DNA from: an uncultured Bacteroides sp.
GTDB taxonomy: Bacteria; Bacteroidota; Bacteroidia; Bacteroidales; Bacteroidaceae
NCBI RefSeq assembly: GCF_900547205.1
Contig: NZ_URFY01000032.1
Span: 1 to 54,043 of the forward strand
Length of the DNA stretch: 54,043 bases
Direction: 5' to 3'
Position 1 is the first letter of the stretch; each line of letters starts with the position of its first letter. Positions 43,112 to 51,270 of the stretch are shown piece by piece. Both the position numbers and the translations under genes were made by a program. Under the pieces are notes generated by a model, which was not told the origin of the DNA, did no database searches, and was given only the letters and a program-made list of their open reading frames with translations.

Positions 43112-46100
43112 TTAAAATGTAAGAGTCAATCCTCCTGTGATGGTACGCATCGCAGAATATGAGCTGGTAGCATTCGCACCACTCTCAGCTGTAGAGCTAC
43201 CCAGACCTAAGCCTAAGCGCGGATCGAATCCTTTTCGTGCTGACAGAAGAGCAACGTTATCTGCCGTTACATAAAGACGGCAATGGGCCAATCCCAATTT
43301 GCTGGTCAAGCGTTTTGGCAATGTATATCCCAGCGTGATATTATTAAGGCTGAGATAATCAGAGCTCACAAGAAAGCGACTGGAATCCAACTGGTAACAA
43401 GCGTCACCCGTACTCAAACGAGGTACATCCGTATAGCGGTTTTCCGGTGTCCAAGCTTTGCGGATATCCGTAGACCAGTTTGTTCCTTGCATACCGTCAC
43501 TACCATTGTGCATATAAGTCTGATAAGCACCGTCATAGTATTTACCACCCAACTGATAAGACAATTGCAATGAGAAATCAAATCCATAGAAACTTACTGA
43601 AGTTCCCAGACCGCCATATACTTTAGGAAGCGTACTGCCTTGGTCTGCCTGCTGCGCTTTTTCATAATTATCCGTTTTTGTAAAATCTCCATTGTCAGGG
43701 TCCACATAATACAATGCTTTACCCGTATCTGGATCTACACCAGCGTATGTTTTTAAATAAGATTGATAAAGAGAACCGCCTACCTGATAAATATAGTAAG
43801 TTCCCTTCTCTCCGCCATTCTTTTCAAGGTCAGGATCTAGTGCGGTAATCTTATTGGTGTAGTGAGTCAAGTTGAAGTTCATCGCCCATTCATAGTTCTT
43901 TCCACGAAGAATGATGCCGTTCAAATCCAGTTCGATACCTTTATTCATAATATCACCCACGTTAGTTGGCTCATATCCGGTGCTGACACCCGATGAAACT
44001 GGAATAGGTTTGTTATACAATAAATCGGCTGTCTTTCTACTGAAATATTCAATTGTACCATTCAATCGGTTATTGAATAACTCAAAATCCGTACCGATGT
44101 TGAATGCATAAGACGTTTCCCAAGTCAAGTTCTTATTTCCTTTATATTTCAAAATCAAAGAGTATTGACCGTTCGCATAGTTTACGTCATACTGGTCCTG
44201 ATAAGCATACCAGTTATCACGTTCTACATTGTTTATGGTTATCAGCAACCTGTCATTACCTTGAATACCCCAGCTAGCTTTCAGTTTCAACATATTCAGC
44301 CATTTCACATTGCTCAAGAAGTTTTCTTTATTCAGCAACCATGCTCCACCAACACTACCGAAGTTACCCCAGCGGTGATCTTTATGGAAACGGGAAGAAG
44401 CATCACGACGATAAGAAGCACTGAAGAAATATTTTCCGTCATAGTTGTATTGCAGACGGGTTAAAACACCTTCGGTCATATAGTTGTCTGTATACGACTT
44501 CACTGATTTCATATCCGTACCTGCCGCATTGTTCAATTCACCGATAAAGGGATTATAGAGATTAGTATTCTCTCCATTAAGCATCTGGTTTTTGTATCTA
44601 TACTGTTCGTAACCAACTAATAAATCAGCATTATGTTTGTCAGCAAAAGTACGTGCATAAGTAGCCAGATATTGGTTATTCACTCCCATCATTCTCTGAT
44701 GCTCTACATAAACAGAACCATCATACGAAGATGCCGAACCAAAAGCACTGTTCAGAATGTTCAAGCGACTATTTTGCACATTTACAGCAATATTGGCTGT
44801 CAGTGTCAATCCCTCGATGGGCGTAATATTGGCATACCATTTACCGCTCAATAAGTCAGTATACTGATGCTGACGGTTCAGTTCAATGTCTCTTGGAGCA
44901 TTTCCTGTCACGGAAGGACGAGAGAAGCCACTGTTATTACCAGAATCGTAGATTTTGTAACCGGTATTCGGATTGGTAGCAATACTTCCATCTGCGTTGC
45001 GCACATACAAAGGATAAATAGGAGCAATCGTATTTGTCACATAAAACAAGTTACCGGAGTTTCCCCAAGCATCGCCGTCCTGATACATCGGAGCCTGCGA
45101 ATCTGAATAGGTATAAGCAATATTAGTTCCTACTTTCAACCATTCTTTCGCCTGATAATCAACCTTAGCACGGCCTGTATAACGCTTGTAAGCTGAGTTC
45201 TGGATAATACCTGAATCGTCCAGATAGCCCACACTTGCATAGTAATTCAGTTTCTCCGAACGTCCGGAGATGTTCACATTATATTCTTGACGGAAGTTAG
45301 CTTTAATCGATTCTTTATACCAATCGTCCGGTTTATAGTAATATTTACCATCCGAGTATCCCAATGTGGCATTCGGGTTCATCTTAAAATTGCTACCAAT
45401 CAGTTTTTCACCATTGGGTACTGTGTATACCTGATATCCCAATCCGCCATTCTGCGAATCAAACAAAGTTCTATCTGCATACTTATATGCTTCGGCTGCC
45501 GAAGCACCGGCATAAGCTTGCGAATTATACAAAGATTTGTATTGAGTTTCGTAATATTCTGCCGCTCCAATCGTTTCATAATTGGGAACCATTCGTGAAT
45601 TGGAACCCCATTTGGCATCAAACGTAATCTTTGCCTTATCCGATTTTGCTGTCTTTGTTGTAATCAGGATAACACCGTTTGCACCACGTGCACCATAAAT
45701 AGAGTTGGCTGCCGCATCTTTCAAAACAGAAAGAGACTCGATATCCTGAGGATTGATGGAAGACATATCGCCATCATAGGGAACGCCGTCTACCACATAC
45801 AACGGAGAATTACTTGAACTCATCGAACCGATACCGCGAATACGAATCGTAGCCGAAGAACCTGGAGCTCCGTTTGAATTTACTGTCTGAATACCAGCTA
45901 CTTGTCCTGAAAGTGCATTTGTAATGTTCGATACGACTCTTTCTTCCAGTTTATCAGCTTTAATAGTAGAAGCCGAACCTGTAAATGAAGATTTCTTTGC
46001 TGTACCGTAAGCCACCACAATAACTTCATCAATCTGCTGTGCATCAGCTTTCAACGTAATCTTCAGATGAGGTTTAATAGCTACATCTTGTGTTTGCATA

Positions 46101-46336
46101 CCAATATACGAAATCTGCAAAGTCTTTGCAGAACTTGGCATGTTCGATAAACTAAAGTTACCATCTATATCCGTGATTGTACCTTGAGTAGTACCTTTCA
46201 CCAACACAGAAGCGCCAACAACAGGCTGTCCATCTTCTTCAGAAATCACAACGCCTGTGACTTTCTGTATCTGGGCAGTTACCAGACCTATGCCCACAAA
46301 GAGACATGCCAATAATAGCATCAATTTTCTTTTCAT
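43112..46336 (-). CDS. SusC/RagA family TonB-linked outer membrane protein
   Basis: The product has 1074 residues. Signal peptide 1-21 (ends GLVTA), carboxypeptidase-like domain (VTGVVISEEDGQPVVGASVL, ITDIDGNFSLSN), TonB-box-like QIDEVIVVAYGTAKKSS, plug (NALSGQVAGIQTVNSNGAPG, SVLKDAAANSIYGARGANGV) and barrel. There is no STN domain. First gene of the operon SusC-SusD-lipoprotein, with two TATATTTG elements upstream. The divergent neighbour is a tyrosine recombinase. No enzymes reveal a substrate. Confidence 0.95.
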   Translation of the reverse strand: MKRKLMLLLACLFVGIGLVTAQIQKVTGVVISEEDGQPVVGASVLVKGTTQGTITDIDGNFSLSNMPSSAKTLQISYIGMQTQDVAIKPHLKITLKADAQQIDEVIVVAYGTAKKSSFTGSASTIKADKLEERVVSNITNALSGQVAGIQTVNSNGAPGSSATIRIRGIGSMSSSNSPLYVVDGVPYDGDMSSINPQDIESLSVLKDAAANSIYGARGANGVILITTKTAKSDKAKITFDAKWGSNSRMVPNYETIGAAEYYETQYKSLYNSQAYAGASAAEAYKYADRTLFDSQNGGLGYQVYTVPNGEKLIGSNFKMNPNATLGYSDGKYYYKPDDWYKESIKANFRQEYNVNISGRSEKLNYYASVGYLDDSGIIQNSAYKRYTGRAKVDYQAKEWLKVGTNIAYTYSDSQAPMYQDGDAWGNSGNLFYVTNTIAPIYPLYVRNADGSIATNPNTGYKIYDSGNNSGFSRPSVTGNAPRDIELNRQHQYTDLLSGKWYANITPIEGLTLTANIAVNVQNSRLNILNSAFGSASSYDGSVYVEHQRMMGVNNQYLATYARTFADKHNADLLVGYEQYRYKNQMLNGENTNLYNPFIGELNNAAGTDMKSVKSYTDNYMTEGVLTRLQYNYDGKYFFSASYRRDASSRFHKDHRWGNFGSVGGAWLLNKENFLSNVKWLNMLKLKASWGIQGNDRLLITINNVERDNWYAYQDQYDVNYANGQYSLILKYKGNKNLTWETSYAFNIGTDFELFNNRLNGTIEYFSRKTADLLYNKPIPVSSGVSTGYEPTNVGDIMNKGIELDLNGIILRGKNYEWAMNFNLTHYTNKITALDPDLEKNGGEKGTYYIYQVGGSLYQSYLKTYAGVDPDTGKALYYVDPDNGDFTKTDNYEKAQQADQGSTLPKVYGGLGTSVSFYGFDFSLQLSYQLGGKYYDGAYQTYMHNGSDGMQGTNWSTDIRKAWTPENRYTDVPRLSTGDACYQLDSSRFLVSSDYLSLNNITLGYTLPKRLTSKLGLAHCRLYVTADNVALLSARKGFDPRLGLGLGSSTAESGANATSSYSAMRTITGGLTLTF

Positions 46337-46392
46337 AAATTCTCTCTTAAAGTTTAACTTTACATTAATTGTTTCTTTACTCTAACAAAATG

Positions 46393-46400
46393 CAAATATA
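46393..46400 (-). promoter_or_regulatory. Proximal -7 element for the second SusC/SusD operon
   Basis: On the minus strand this reads TATATTTG, 56 nt before the ATG at 46336. It shares the longer word TATATTTGCA with the distal element. Confidence 0.5.
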
Positions 46401-46444
46401 TTAAGAAAACTGAAACTAACAATTACATTATTAAAAAAAGGTTG

Positions 46445-46452
46445 CAAATATA
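46445..46452 (-). promoter_or_regulatory. Distal -7 element for the second SusC/SusD operon
   Basis: On the minus strand this reads TATATTTG (then CAACC), 52 bp upstream of the proximal copy. Two starts, or one start and one relic, are possible. Confidence 0.45.
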
Positions 46453-46537
46453 ACATTATGTTATTTTAAACATTCTTTTTATGCCAAAAAACATACTTTT
46501 ATCAGAAAAAAGATTTAATTTTGAATCACAATAGCAG

Positions 46538-46557
46538 CAATTTGCATAAGCAAATTG
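46538..46557. repeat. Perfect inverted repeat CAATTTGC-ATAA-GCAAATTG
   Basis: 8-bp arms with a 4-bp loop, with looser flanking symmetry (TCACAAT on the left, ATTGTGAA on the right). It lies mid-way between the divergent genes. Candidate operator or recombinase core site; not proven. Confidence 0.5.
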
Positions 46558-46784
46558 TGAATTTTAATATTTAGTTTACTCGTTTTTAGACACAAAACAC
46601 TTCTACAAGCAGCTCATTTTGCTTTTTACGGGAATAAAATCAATAAAAAAGTGGCTTTTAATTAAAAGTTTTGTGAAAATACTGTTTTTATGAGATTATT
46701 TTTTAGAGTTATTAAGCATACTCAATTCTGTTTTTGCACAGAACTACTTCTAAATTGTTCTATTATTAATTTAAAAATATAAGT

Positions 46785-47975
46785 ATGGAAAAGATTAGTT
46801 ATAACCTTGTGTTTAACAGAAAGAAAAGTTTGAATAAAAAAGGGATGGCGTTGGTACAGGTGGAAGCTTATTTAAATAGGAGGAAAATGTATTTCTCTAC
46901 GAAAGTTTACCTTAAACCCGACCAATGGGATATGAAACGTAAGATGGTGAGGAATCACCCCAACGCCGATGTATTAAATCGTATGCTATACGAGTATATT
47001 GCTGCCATTGAACAAGCGGAACTTGGATTATGGCAGCAAGGCAAATCTATTTCTCTGGAATTACTGAAAGGTTCTATTGAGAAACCTATGACCAATGGCA
47101 GATTGTTTCTACCCTTTTTCAAAGAAGAAATAGTTAATTCTTCTTTAAAGGAGAGCACCAAGCAGAATCATCTGTCTACGCTTGAACTGCTGCGGGAGTT
47201 CAAGAAGGACGTAATGTTCACAGACTTAACTTTTGAATTTGTTTCTTCATTCGACAGTTACCTCCAATCCAAAGGATACCACCTTAACACCATCGCCAAA
47301 CATATGAAGCACCTGAAACGGTATATAAACGTCGCCATTAATAAGGAGTACATGGATGTGCAAAAATACGCTTTCAGGAAATACAAGATAAAAAGCATTG
47401 ATGGCAGCCACACCCACCTGTCACCCGAAGAGCTTGTCCAATTGGAGGACCTTGAATTAAAGGGTAAATTTACGAAATTGCAGAAGACCAAGGATGCCTT
47501 CCTGTTTTGCTGTTATGCCGGATTACGGTATTCAGACTTTATCAACCTGACTTCTGCCAACGTTATTGAGTTTCAGCAGGAAACGTGGCTCATCTACAAG
47601 TCCGTGAAAACTGGCATCGAGGTGCGCCTCCCCTTATATCTTCTCTTCGAAGGCAAGGGCATCCACATATTGCAACGTTACAGGGACGATCTCAGCAACT
47701 TTTTCAAATTAAAAGACAATTCGAATATCAACAAAGAACTAAATATACTGGCAAGTCTGGCAGGGATAGACAAACGAGTATCTTTCCATACCGCCCGCCA
47801 CACGAATGCTACCTTATTATTATATAGCGGCGCCAACATCACCACCGTACAGAAGTTGTTGGGGCACAAGAGCGTTAAAACCACCCAAGTGTATGCGAAT
47901 ATAATGGATATTACAGTGGTGCGCGATCTTGAGAAAGCCGCAAATTCAAAAGGAGGCGTCAAACGCAAGCCTTAA
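46785..47975 (+). CDS. Tyrosine recombinase / site-specific integrase
   Basis: The product has 396 residues. N-terminal arm-binding/SAM-like part (KSLNKKGMALVQVEAYLNRR, WDMKRKMVRNHPNADVLNRM), core-binding helices (STKQNHLSTLELLREFKKDV) and the catalytic domain with Arg in CCYAGLRYSDF (near 248), SFHTARHTNATLLL (HxxR near 334-337), LLGHKSVKTTQVYANIM (His and the nucleophile Tyr near 369). All catalytic residues are intact. No phage, conjugation or cargo genes adjoin it, so it is not an obvious integrated element. Bacteroides of this family often invert promoters of surface genes. Confidence 0.93.
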   Translation: MEKISYNLVFNRKKSLNKKGMALVQVEAYLNRRKMYFSTKVYLKPDQWDMKRKMVRNHPNADVLNRMLYEYIAAIEQAELGLWQQGKSISLELLKGSIEKPMTNGRLFLPFFKEEIVNSSLKESTKQNHLSTLELLREFKKDVMFTDLTFEFVSSFDSYLQSKGYHLNTIAKHMKHLKRYINVAINKEYMDVQKYAFRKYKIKSIDGSHTHLSPEELVQLEDLELKGKFTKLQKTKDAFLFCCYAGLRYSDFINLTSANVIEFQQETWLIYKSVKTGIEVRLPLYLLFEGKGIHILQRYRDDLSNFFKLKDNSNINKELNILASLAGIDKRVSFHTARHTNATLLLYSGANITTVQKLLGHKSVKTTQVYANIMDITVVRDLEKAANSKGGVKRKP

Positions 47976-48070
47976 CCAAATACTCTTCTAATGAAGGAAA
48001 CTAAGTACATATCCCCCAGAAATTAATTCTATATCTACTAGAAACTAACACTCACGATGAAGAAAATTAA

Positions 48071-48158
48071 TCGTCTGACAGCTGTTGAACTTTCGTCTGA
48101 CAGTTGTTACTCTTTCGTCTGACAGCTGTCAGACGAAAGTTCAACAGTTGTCAGACGA
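48071..48158. repeat. Four 22-bp units, the last inverted; 33-bp-arm hairpin
   Basis: TCGTCTGACAGCTGTTGAAC... starts at 48071, a variant at 48093, a third at 48115, and 48137-48158 is the inverse of unit one with one change. Spacing is exactly 22. As a whole, 48071-48103 and 48126-48158 pair as inverted arms with 32 of 33 matches. It lies between the convergent ends of the integrase and marC, and may terminate both. Confidence 0.9.
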
Positions 48159-48186
48159 ATAAAATTATGCATCATCTGGGGTAAAG

Positions 48187-48837
48187 CTATCCGATCATAC
48201 CTTCTCTTACAATACTAACCAATATAGGTTTCAACCCGCTCACGAAACATTCTACGGCAATCACCATCAGAATCAATCCCATCAGACGCATCATCACATT
48301 GTTTCCCGTTTCTCCCAACACATCGACCAGCCGGGTGGAAGCACGGAGAATGAAAAAAGTAAGCAGATAAATCAAGGCAATGGTACCAATCAATATTCCT
48401 TTCATCTCAAAAGAATGCGAGTCCTGCATCAGGACGATGGCATTGGCTATGGCTCCGGGACCGCACAGCATAGGGATGCCAAGCGGAGTAATGGAAATAT
48501 CATCGGCATAGGTTTTTATCTCTTCATCTTTCAGTTTCATCGGCGTGTAGCGTGCCTGGAGCATATCGAAACCGATTTTGAAAATGATTACTCCTCCGGC
48601 AATACGAAAGCCATTGGTAGAGATTCCGAAGAACTTGAAGAGGAACTGTCCAGCAAAAACGAATACCATCAATGTGACAAATGACACGATGGTGGCACGA
48701 CGCACGATAGATTGACGCTCTTTATCCGACATCCCGTGGGTCATGGTGAGGAAGACGGGCATGGTTCCCAGTGGGTTGGTCAACGTGAAGAACGATGTGA
48801 AGCACAGCAAGGCAAATGGCAAAAGGGTACTGTCCAT
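48187..48837 (-). CDS. MarC family integral membrane protein
   Basis: The product has 216 residues and about six membrane helices. MarC/UPF0056 pattern: TSFFTLTNPLGTMPVFLTMT at the N-terminus, FRIAGGVIIFKIGFDML, SITPLGIPMLCGPGAIANAI, and a C-terminal VLGETGNNVMMRLMGLILMV with FVSGLKP. The family was once tied to multiple antibiotic resistance, which was not confirmed; transport function is unknown. Confidence 0.92.
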   Translation of the reverse strand: MDSTLLPFALLCFTSFFTLTNPLGTMPVFLTMTHGMSDKERQSIVRRATIVSFVTLMVFVFAGQFLFKFFGISTNGFRIAGGVIIFKIGFDMLQARYTPMKLKDEEIKTYADDISITPLGIPMLCGPGAIANAIVLMQDSHSFEMKGILIGTIALIYLLTFFILRASTRLVDVLGETGNNVMMRLMGLILMVIAVECFVSGLKPILVSIVREGMIG

Positions 48838-48873
48838 GATGGTATCGTATTTTTATGCATATATTAAACACGA

Positions 48874-48881
48874 CAAAAATA
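48874..48881 (-). promoter_or_regulatory. -7 promoter element for marC
   Basis: On the minus strand this reads TATTTTTG, 36 nt before the ATG at 48837. It is close to the stop of the HAD gene at 48900. Confidence 0.5.
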
Positions 48882-48899
48882 CGACTTAATCCATTAAAC

Positions 48900-49592
48900 C
48901 TATAATATATTCATCAATTCTTTCAGAGAATGAATGTGATAGGTAGGAAGAAAAGGAAATATTGTCCGCTCTGTGACATTGTAGAAGGCTTGATGCATCC
49001 CTACCCCATGCGCTCCGGTGATGTCGGCTTCCCAACTGTCACCTATCATCAATGATTCACGCAGTTCGGACTGAGTGGCGGAGAGAGCGAAGTTGAAGAT
49101 GGCAGGCCAAGGCTTCATCACTCCGAGGTCTTCTGAGAGAATAATCTTTTTGAAGTATCCGTCTACTCCCGCCGAACGCATCTTGCGCGATTGTAATTCG
49201 CGGAAACCGTTGGAAAGGATATAAAGATTGTACTTGGGAGCGAGGTATGCCAAAACTTCTTTGGCATGGGGCATCAACCTGCTTTTAGTGGGGATAATGG
49301 CAAAGAAATCTTCGGAGAAACGTTGGGCTAAAGCCTCATCCTCCACTCCTACTGTTTGCAAAGGGTAGAAGAAACGTTGACGGTTCAATTCATCTTTCGT
49401 GATTTTTCCTTCACCATATTCGACCCAGAGTTCGGTATTGCGACGTTGATAAAGTGTGTAGTAATCGTCGAACGAGGGAAAGTAGCGGTGGAATGCGTAT
49501 TTATGATACACTTCTTCAAAGGTTTCGCGGGCATTGCGGGAGAAAGCCCAGATGGTGTCGTCAAGATCGAAAAAGAGATTTTTGTATTTCAT
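48900..49592 (-). CDS. HAD phosphatase, YjjG-like nucleotidase
   Basis: The product has 230 residues. HAD motifs: I FFDLDDTIWAFS (Asp nucleophile and acid), II LSNGF, III the Lys in GVMKPWPAIF, IV MIGDSWEADITGA. The cap and the FDLDDTIWAF start fit the YjjG family, which dephosphorylates (non-canonical) pyrimidine nucleoside monophosphates. Substrate specificity within HAD enzymes is hard to call from sequence. Confidence 0.82.
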   Translation of the reverse strand: MKYKNLFFDLDDTIWAFSRNARETFEEVYHKYAFHRYFPSFDDYYTLYQRRNTELWVEYGEGKITKDELNRQRFFYPLQTVGVEDEALAQRFSEDFFAIIPTKSRLMPHAKEVLAYLAPKYNLYILSNGFRELQSRKMRSAGVDGYFKKIILSEDLGVMKPWPAIFNFALSATQSELRESLMIGDSWEADITGAHGVGMHQAFYNVTERTIFPFLPTYHIHSLKELMNIL

Positions 49593-49627
49593 CGGTAGTT
49601 GCGGTATATAATAAAGGAATAAAAAAA

Positions 49628-49670
49628 GCCAATGTGCTAATTTCTTTCATTCAGGAATCAGCACATTGGC
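49628..49670 (-). terminator. Rho-independent terminator with CAATGTGC stem
   Basis: Perfect arms GCCAATGTGCT (49628-49638) and AGCACATTGGC (49660-49670). On the minus strand the stem is followed by TTTTTTT. It ends the operon whose last gene stops at 49697. Confidence 0.85.
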
Positions 49671-49696
49671 AATTCTATAAGGGGGGATTGTCTACC

Positions 49697-50554
49697 TTAT
49701 TTTACCTGAATAACCAAGTATCTGGAAATACTCCAAAATTCGGTAGGGTTCGTTATCTTCAAAATCAGTTGACCTTTGTCGTCCTTCACCAGTTCGTAGG
49801 AACCTGCCGGATGAGTAGTCAACAGCTCGGCACGCTTGGAGTACAACTTGATTTCTTTCGTTGTACGGATGTCGATCTGAGTAAAATAGTCTTTGTTGAA
49901 GTCTGCACTCTTCAATACGTCTCCACTCTGAAGAATCTTCTGAGCTTTCAGTTCGGACTTCGTTCCGAATACGAACCATGCCGAGTTCAGACTCTTATCC
50001 TGCTCGGCAACGGTTTTAGCTTTCGCTTCGTTCTCGGCAGCAAGGGTTTCTTTGGCAGCAGACAGGTCGCTAACGGCAGCATCCAGTTCTTGAATGCGGA
50101 TGTTCTTGGAAGCCAGTTCAGTCTGAAGTTCTTCAATGCGCTGCTGCTTGGCGTTCAGTTCGGCAGTCAAGGCTTCTACGGCTTTCTTCAACTGCTTTGA
50201 GTTGTAATTGCTGTTTTTCAGTTGAGACTGCAACTTGGCAATTTGCGCTTTGTTTTCTTCCATCTGCTTGGAGATGAATTCAATGTCCGAAGCAATCTGC
50301 TGTTTGGCGCTGGCAGAGTTTTCGGTAATGGTTCCGCGCTGCAAGTCAACACGACTTTCGGCTGCACTGATCTTACGGAAGCCTTCCTGCACATCGTTGA
50401 AAGTTCCCATCATATCGTCCAATTCAGCATTGCGCTGGTTCAGTTCCATCAAAAGAGAGTCATTTTCCGCTTTCAGGTCTTTGCTTCCACCTTTAAAGCC
50501 ATCACACGAAGCCAACATAGCTGCGCATACAAATAAAACTGCTAACTTTTTCAT
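49697..50554 (-). CDS. Coiled-coil lipoprotein
   Basis: The product has 285 residues. Lipobox AMLASC (Cys17). Residues about 28-175 are an almost unbroken coiled coil (DLKAENDSLLMELNQRNAEL, QMEENKAQIAKLQSQLKNSN, ELNAKQQRIEELQTELASKN). The C-terminal 110 residues form a compact beta-rich domain (AWFVFGTKSELKAQKILQSG, EFWSISRYLVIQV) common to many Bacteroidales proteins. It is probably periplasmic, anchored to the outer membrane. It is last in an operon with rsmI; function unknown. Confidence 0.75.
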   Translation of the reverse strand: MKKLAVLFVCAAMLASCDGFKGGSKDLKAENDSLLMELNQRNAELDDMMGTFNDVQEGFRKISAAESRVDLQRGTITENSASAKQQIASDIEFISKQMEENKAQIAKLQSQLKNSNYNSKQLKKAVEALTAELNAKQQRIEELQTELASKNIRIQELDAAVSDLSAAKETLAAENEAKAKTVAEQDKSLNSAWFVFGTKSELKAQKILQSGDVLKSADFNKDYFTQIDIRTTKEIKLYSKRAELLTTHPAGSYELVKDDKGQLILKITNPTEFWSISRYLVIQVK

Positions 50555-50588
50555 ACGTTTACGTTTTACGTTTTTAAATGAAGTTATT

Positions 50589-51263
50589 TTAATCGTCTAT
50601 TCCTGCTAATACTATCACAATCTCGCCCCGCGGTTCGGTGGCGGTAAAGTGTTCTATCAATTCTGCCAAACTACCGCGAACGGTTTCTTCATGGAGCTTG
50701 GATATTTCACGCGACACGGTTGCCTGACGTTCAACACCGAAATATTCGGCAAACTGCGTTAGCGTCTTCAACAGACGGTGGGGCGATTCATAAAACACCA
50801 CCGTGCGACGTTCTTCTGCCAATGCCTTCAATCGTGTCTGACGTCCTTTCTTCTGAGGCAGAAAGCCTTCGAAGCAGAACTTTTCATTGGGTAATCCGGA
50901 GGCTACGAGTGCCGGTACGAAGGCTGTTGCCCCAGGCAAACATTGCACTTCGATGCCATTACGCACACATTCGCGAACAACCAGAAATCCGGGATCGGAA
51001 ATTCCGGGCGTTCCCGCATCCGAAATCAGTGCTACCGTTTCGCCCGCCTTTATTCTATTAACAACACTTTCCACCGTTTTATGTTCGTTAAACTTATGGT
51101 GGGATTGCATTGCATTCTTTATTTCAAAGTGTTTCAGCAAGATACCGGAAGTGCGTGTGTCTTCCGCCAGAATCAGATCGACTTCTTTCAAGACTTTTAC
51201 TGCCCGAAAGGTCATGTCCTCCAGATTTCCTACCGGCGTAGGGACTACATATAGCTTTCCCAT
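50589..51263 (-). CDS. rsmI: 16S rRNA (cytidine-1402-2'-O)-methyltransferase
   Basis: The product has 224 residues. Tetrapyrrole-methylase fold: GKLYVVPTPVGNLEDMTFRA, LAEDTRTSGILLKHF, and the SAM-binding loop LISDAGTPGISDPGFLVV, then PGATAFVPALVASGLP and FYESPHRLLKTL. It methylates the ribose of C1402 at the 30S P site. It starts 7 nt after the preceding gene, so the two are coupled. It lacks the longer C-terminal extension of the E. coli enzyme. Confidence 0.95.
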   Translation of the reverse strand: MGKLYVVPTPVGNLEDMTFRAVKVLKEVDLILAEDTRTSGILLKHFEIKNAMQSHHKFNEHKTVESVVNRIKAGETVALISDAGTPGISDPGFLVVRECVRNGIEVQCLPGATAFVPALVASGLPNEKFCFEGFLPQKKGRQTRLKALAEERRTVVFYESPHRLLKTLTQFAEYFGVERQATVSREISKLHEETVRGSLAELIEHFTATEPRGEIVIVLAGIDD

Positions 51264-51270
51264 AATTCTC

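Larger units (their letters stand above)
46337..46784. other. Divergent intergenic region between SusC and the integrase
   Basis: A 448-nt, very AT-rich region. It holds two -7 elements toward susC (46393-46400 and 46445-46452), an inverted repeat at 46538-46557 and the palindrome CTTTTAATTAAAAG near 46654. No exact TAnnTTTG points toward the integrase gene. Confidence 0.6.

Noticed and set aside
46785..47975. Integrase as the end of a prophage or conjugative element
   Set aside because: No phage, tra or mob genes, no tRNA and no flanking direct repeats were seen next to it.
50330..50609. Plus-strand ORF covering the start of the coiled-coil lipoprotein
   Set aside because: It is antisense to a gene with a clear lipobox and operon spacing.
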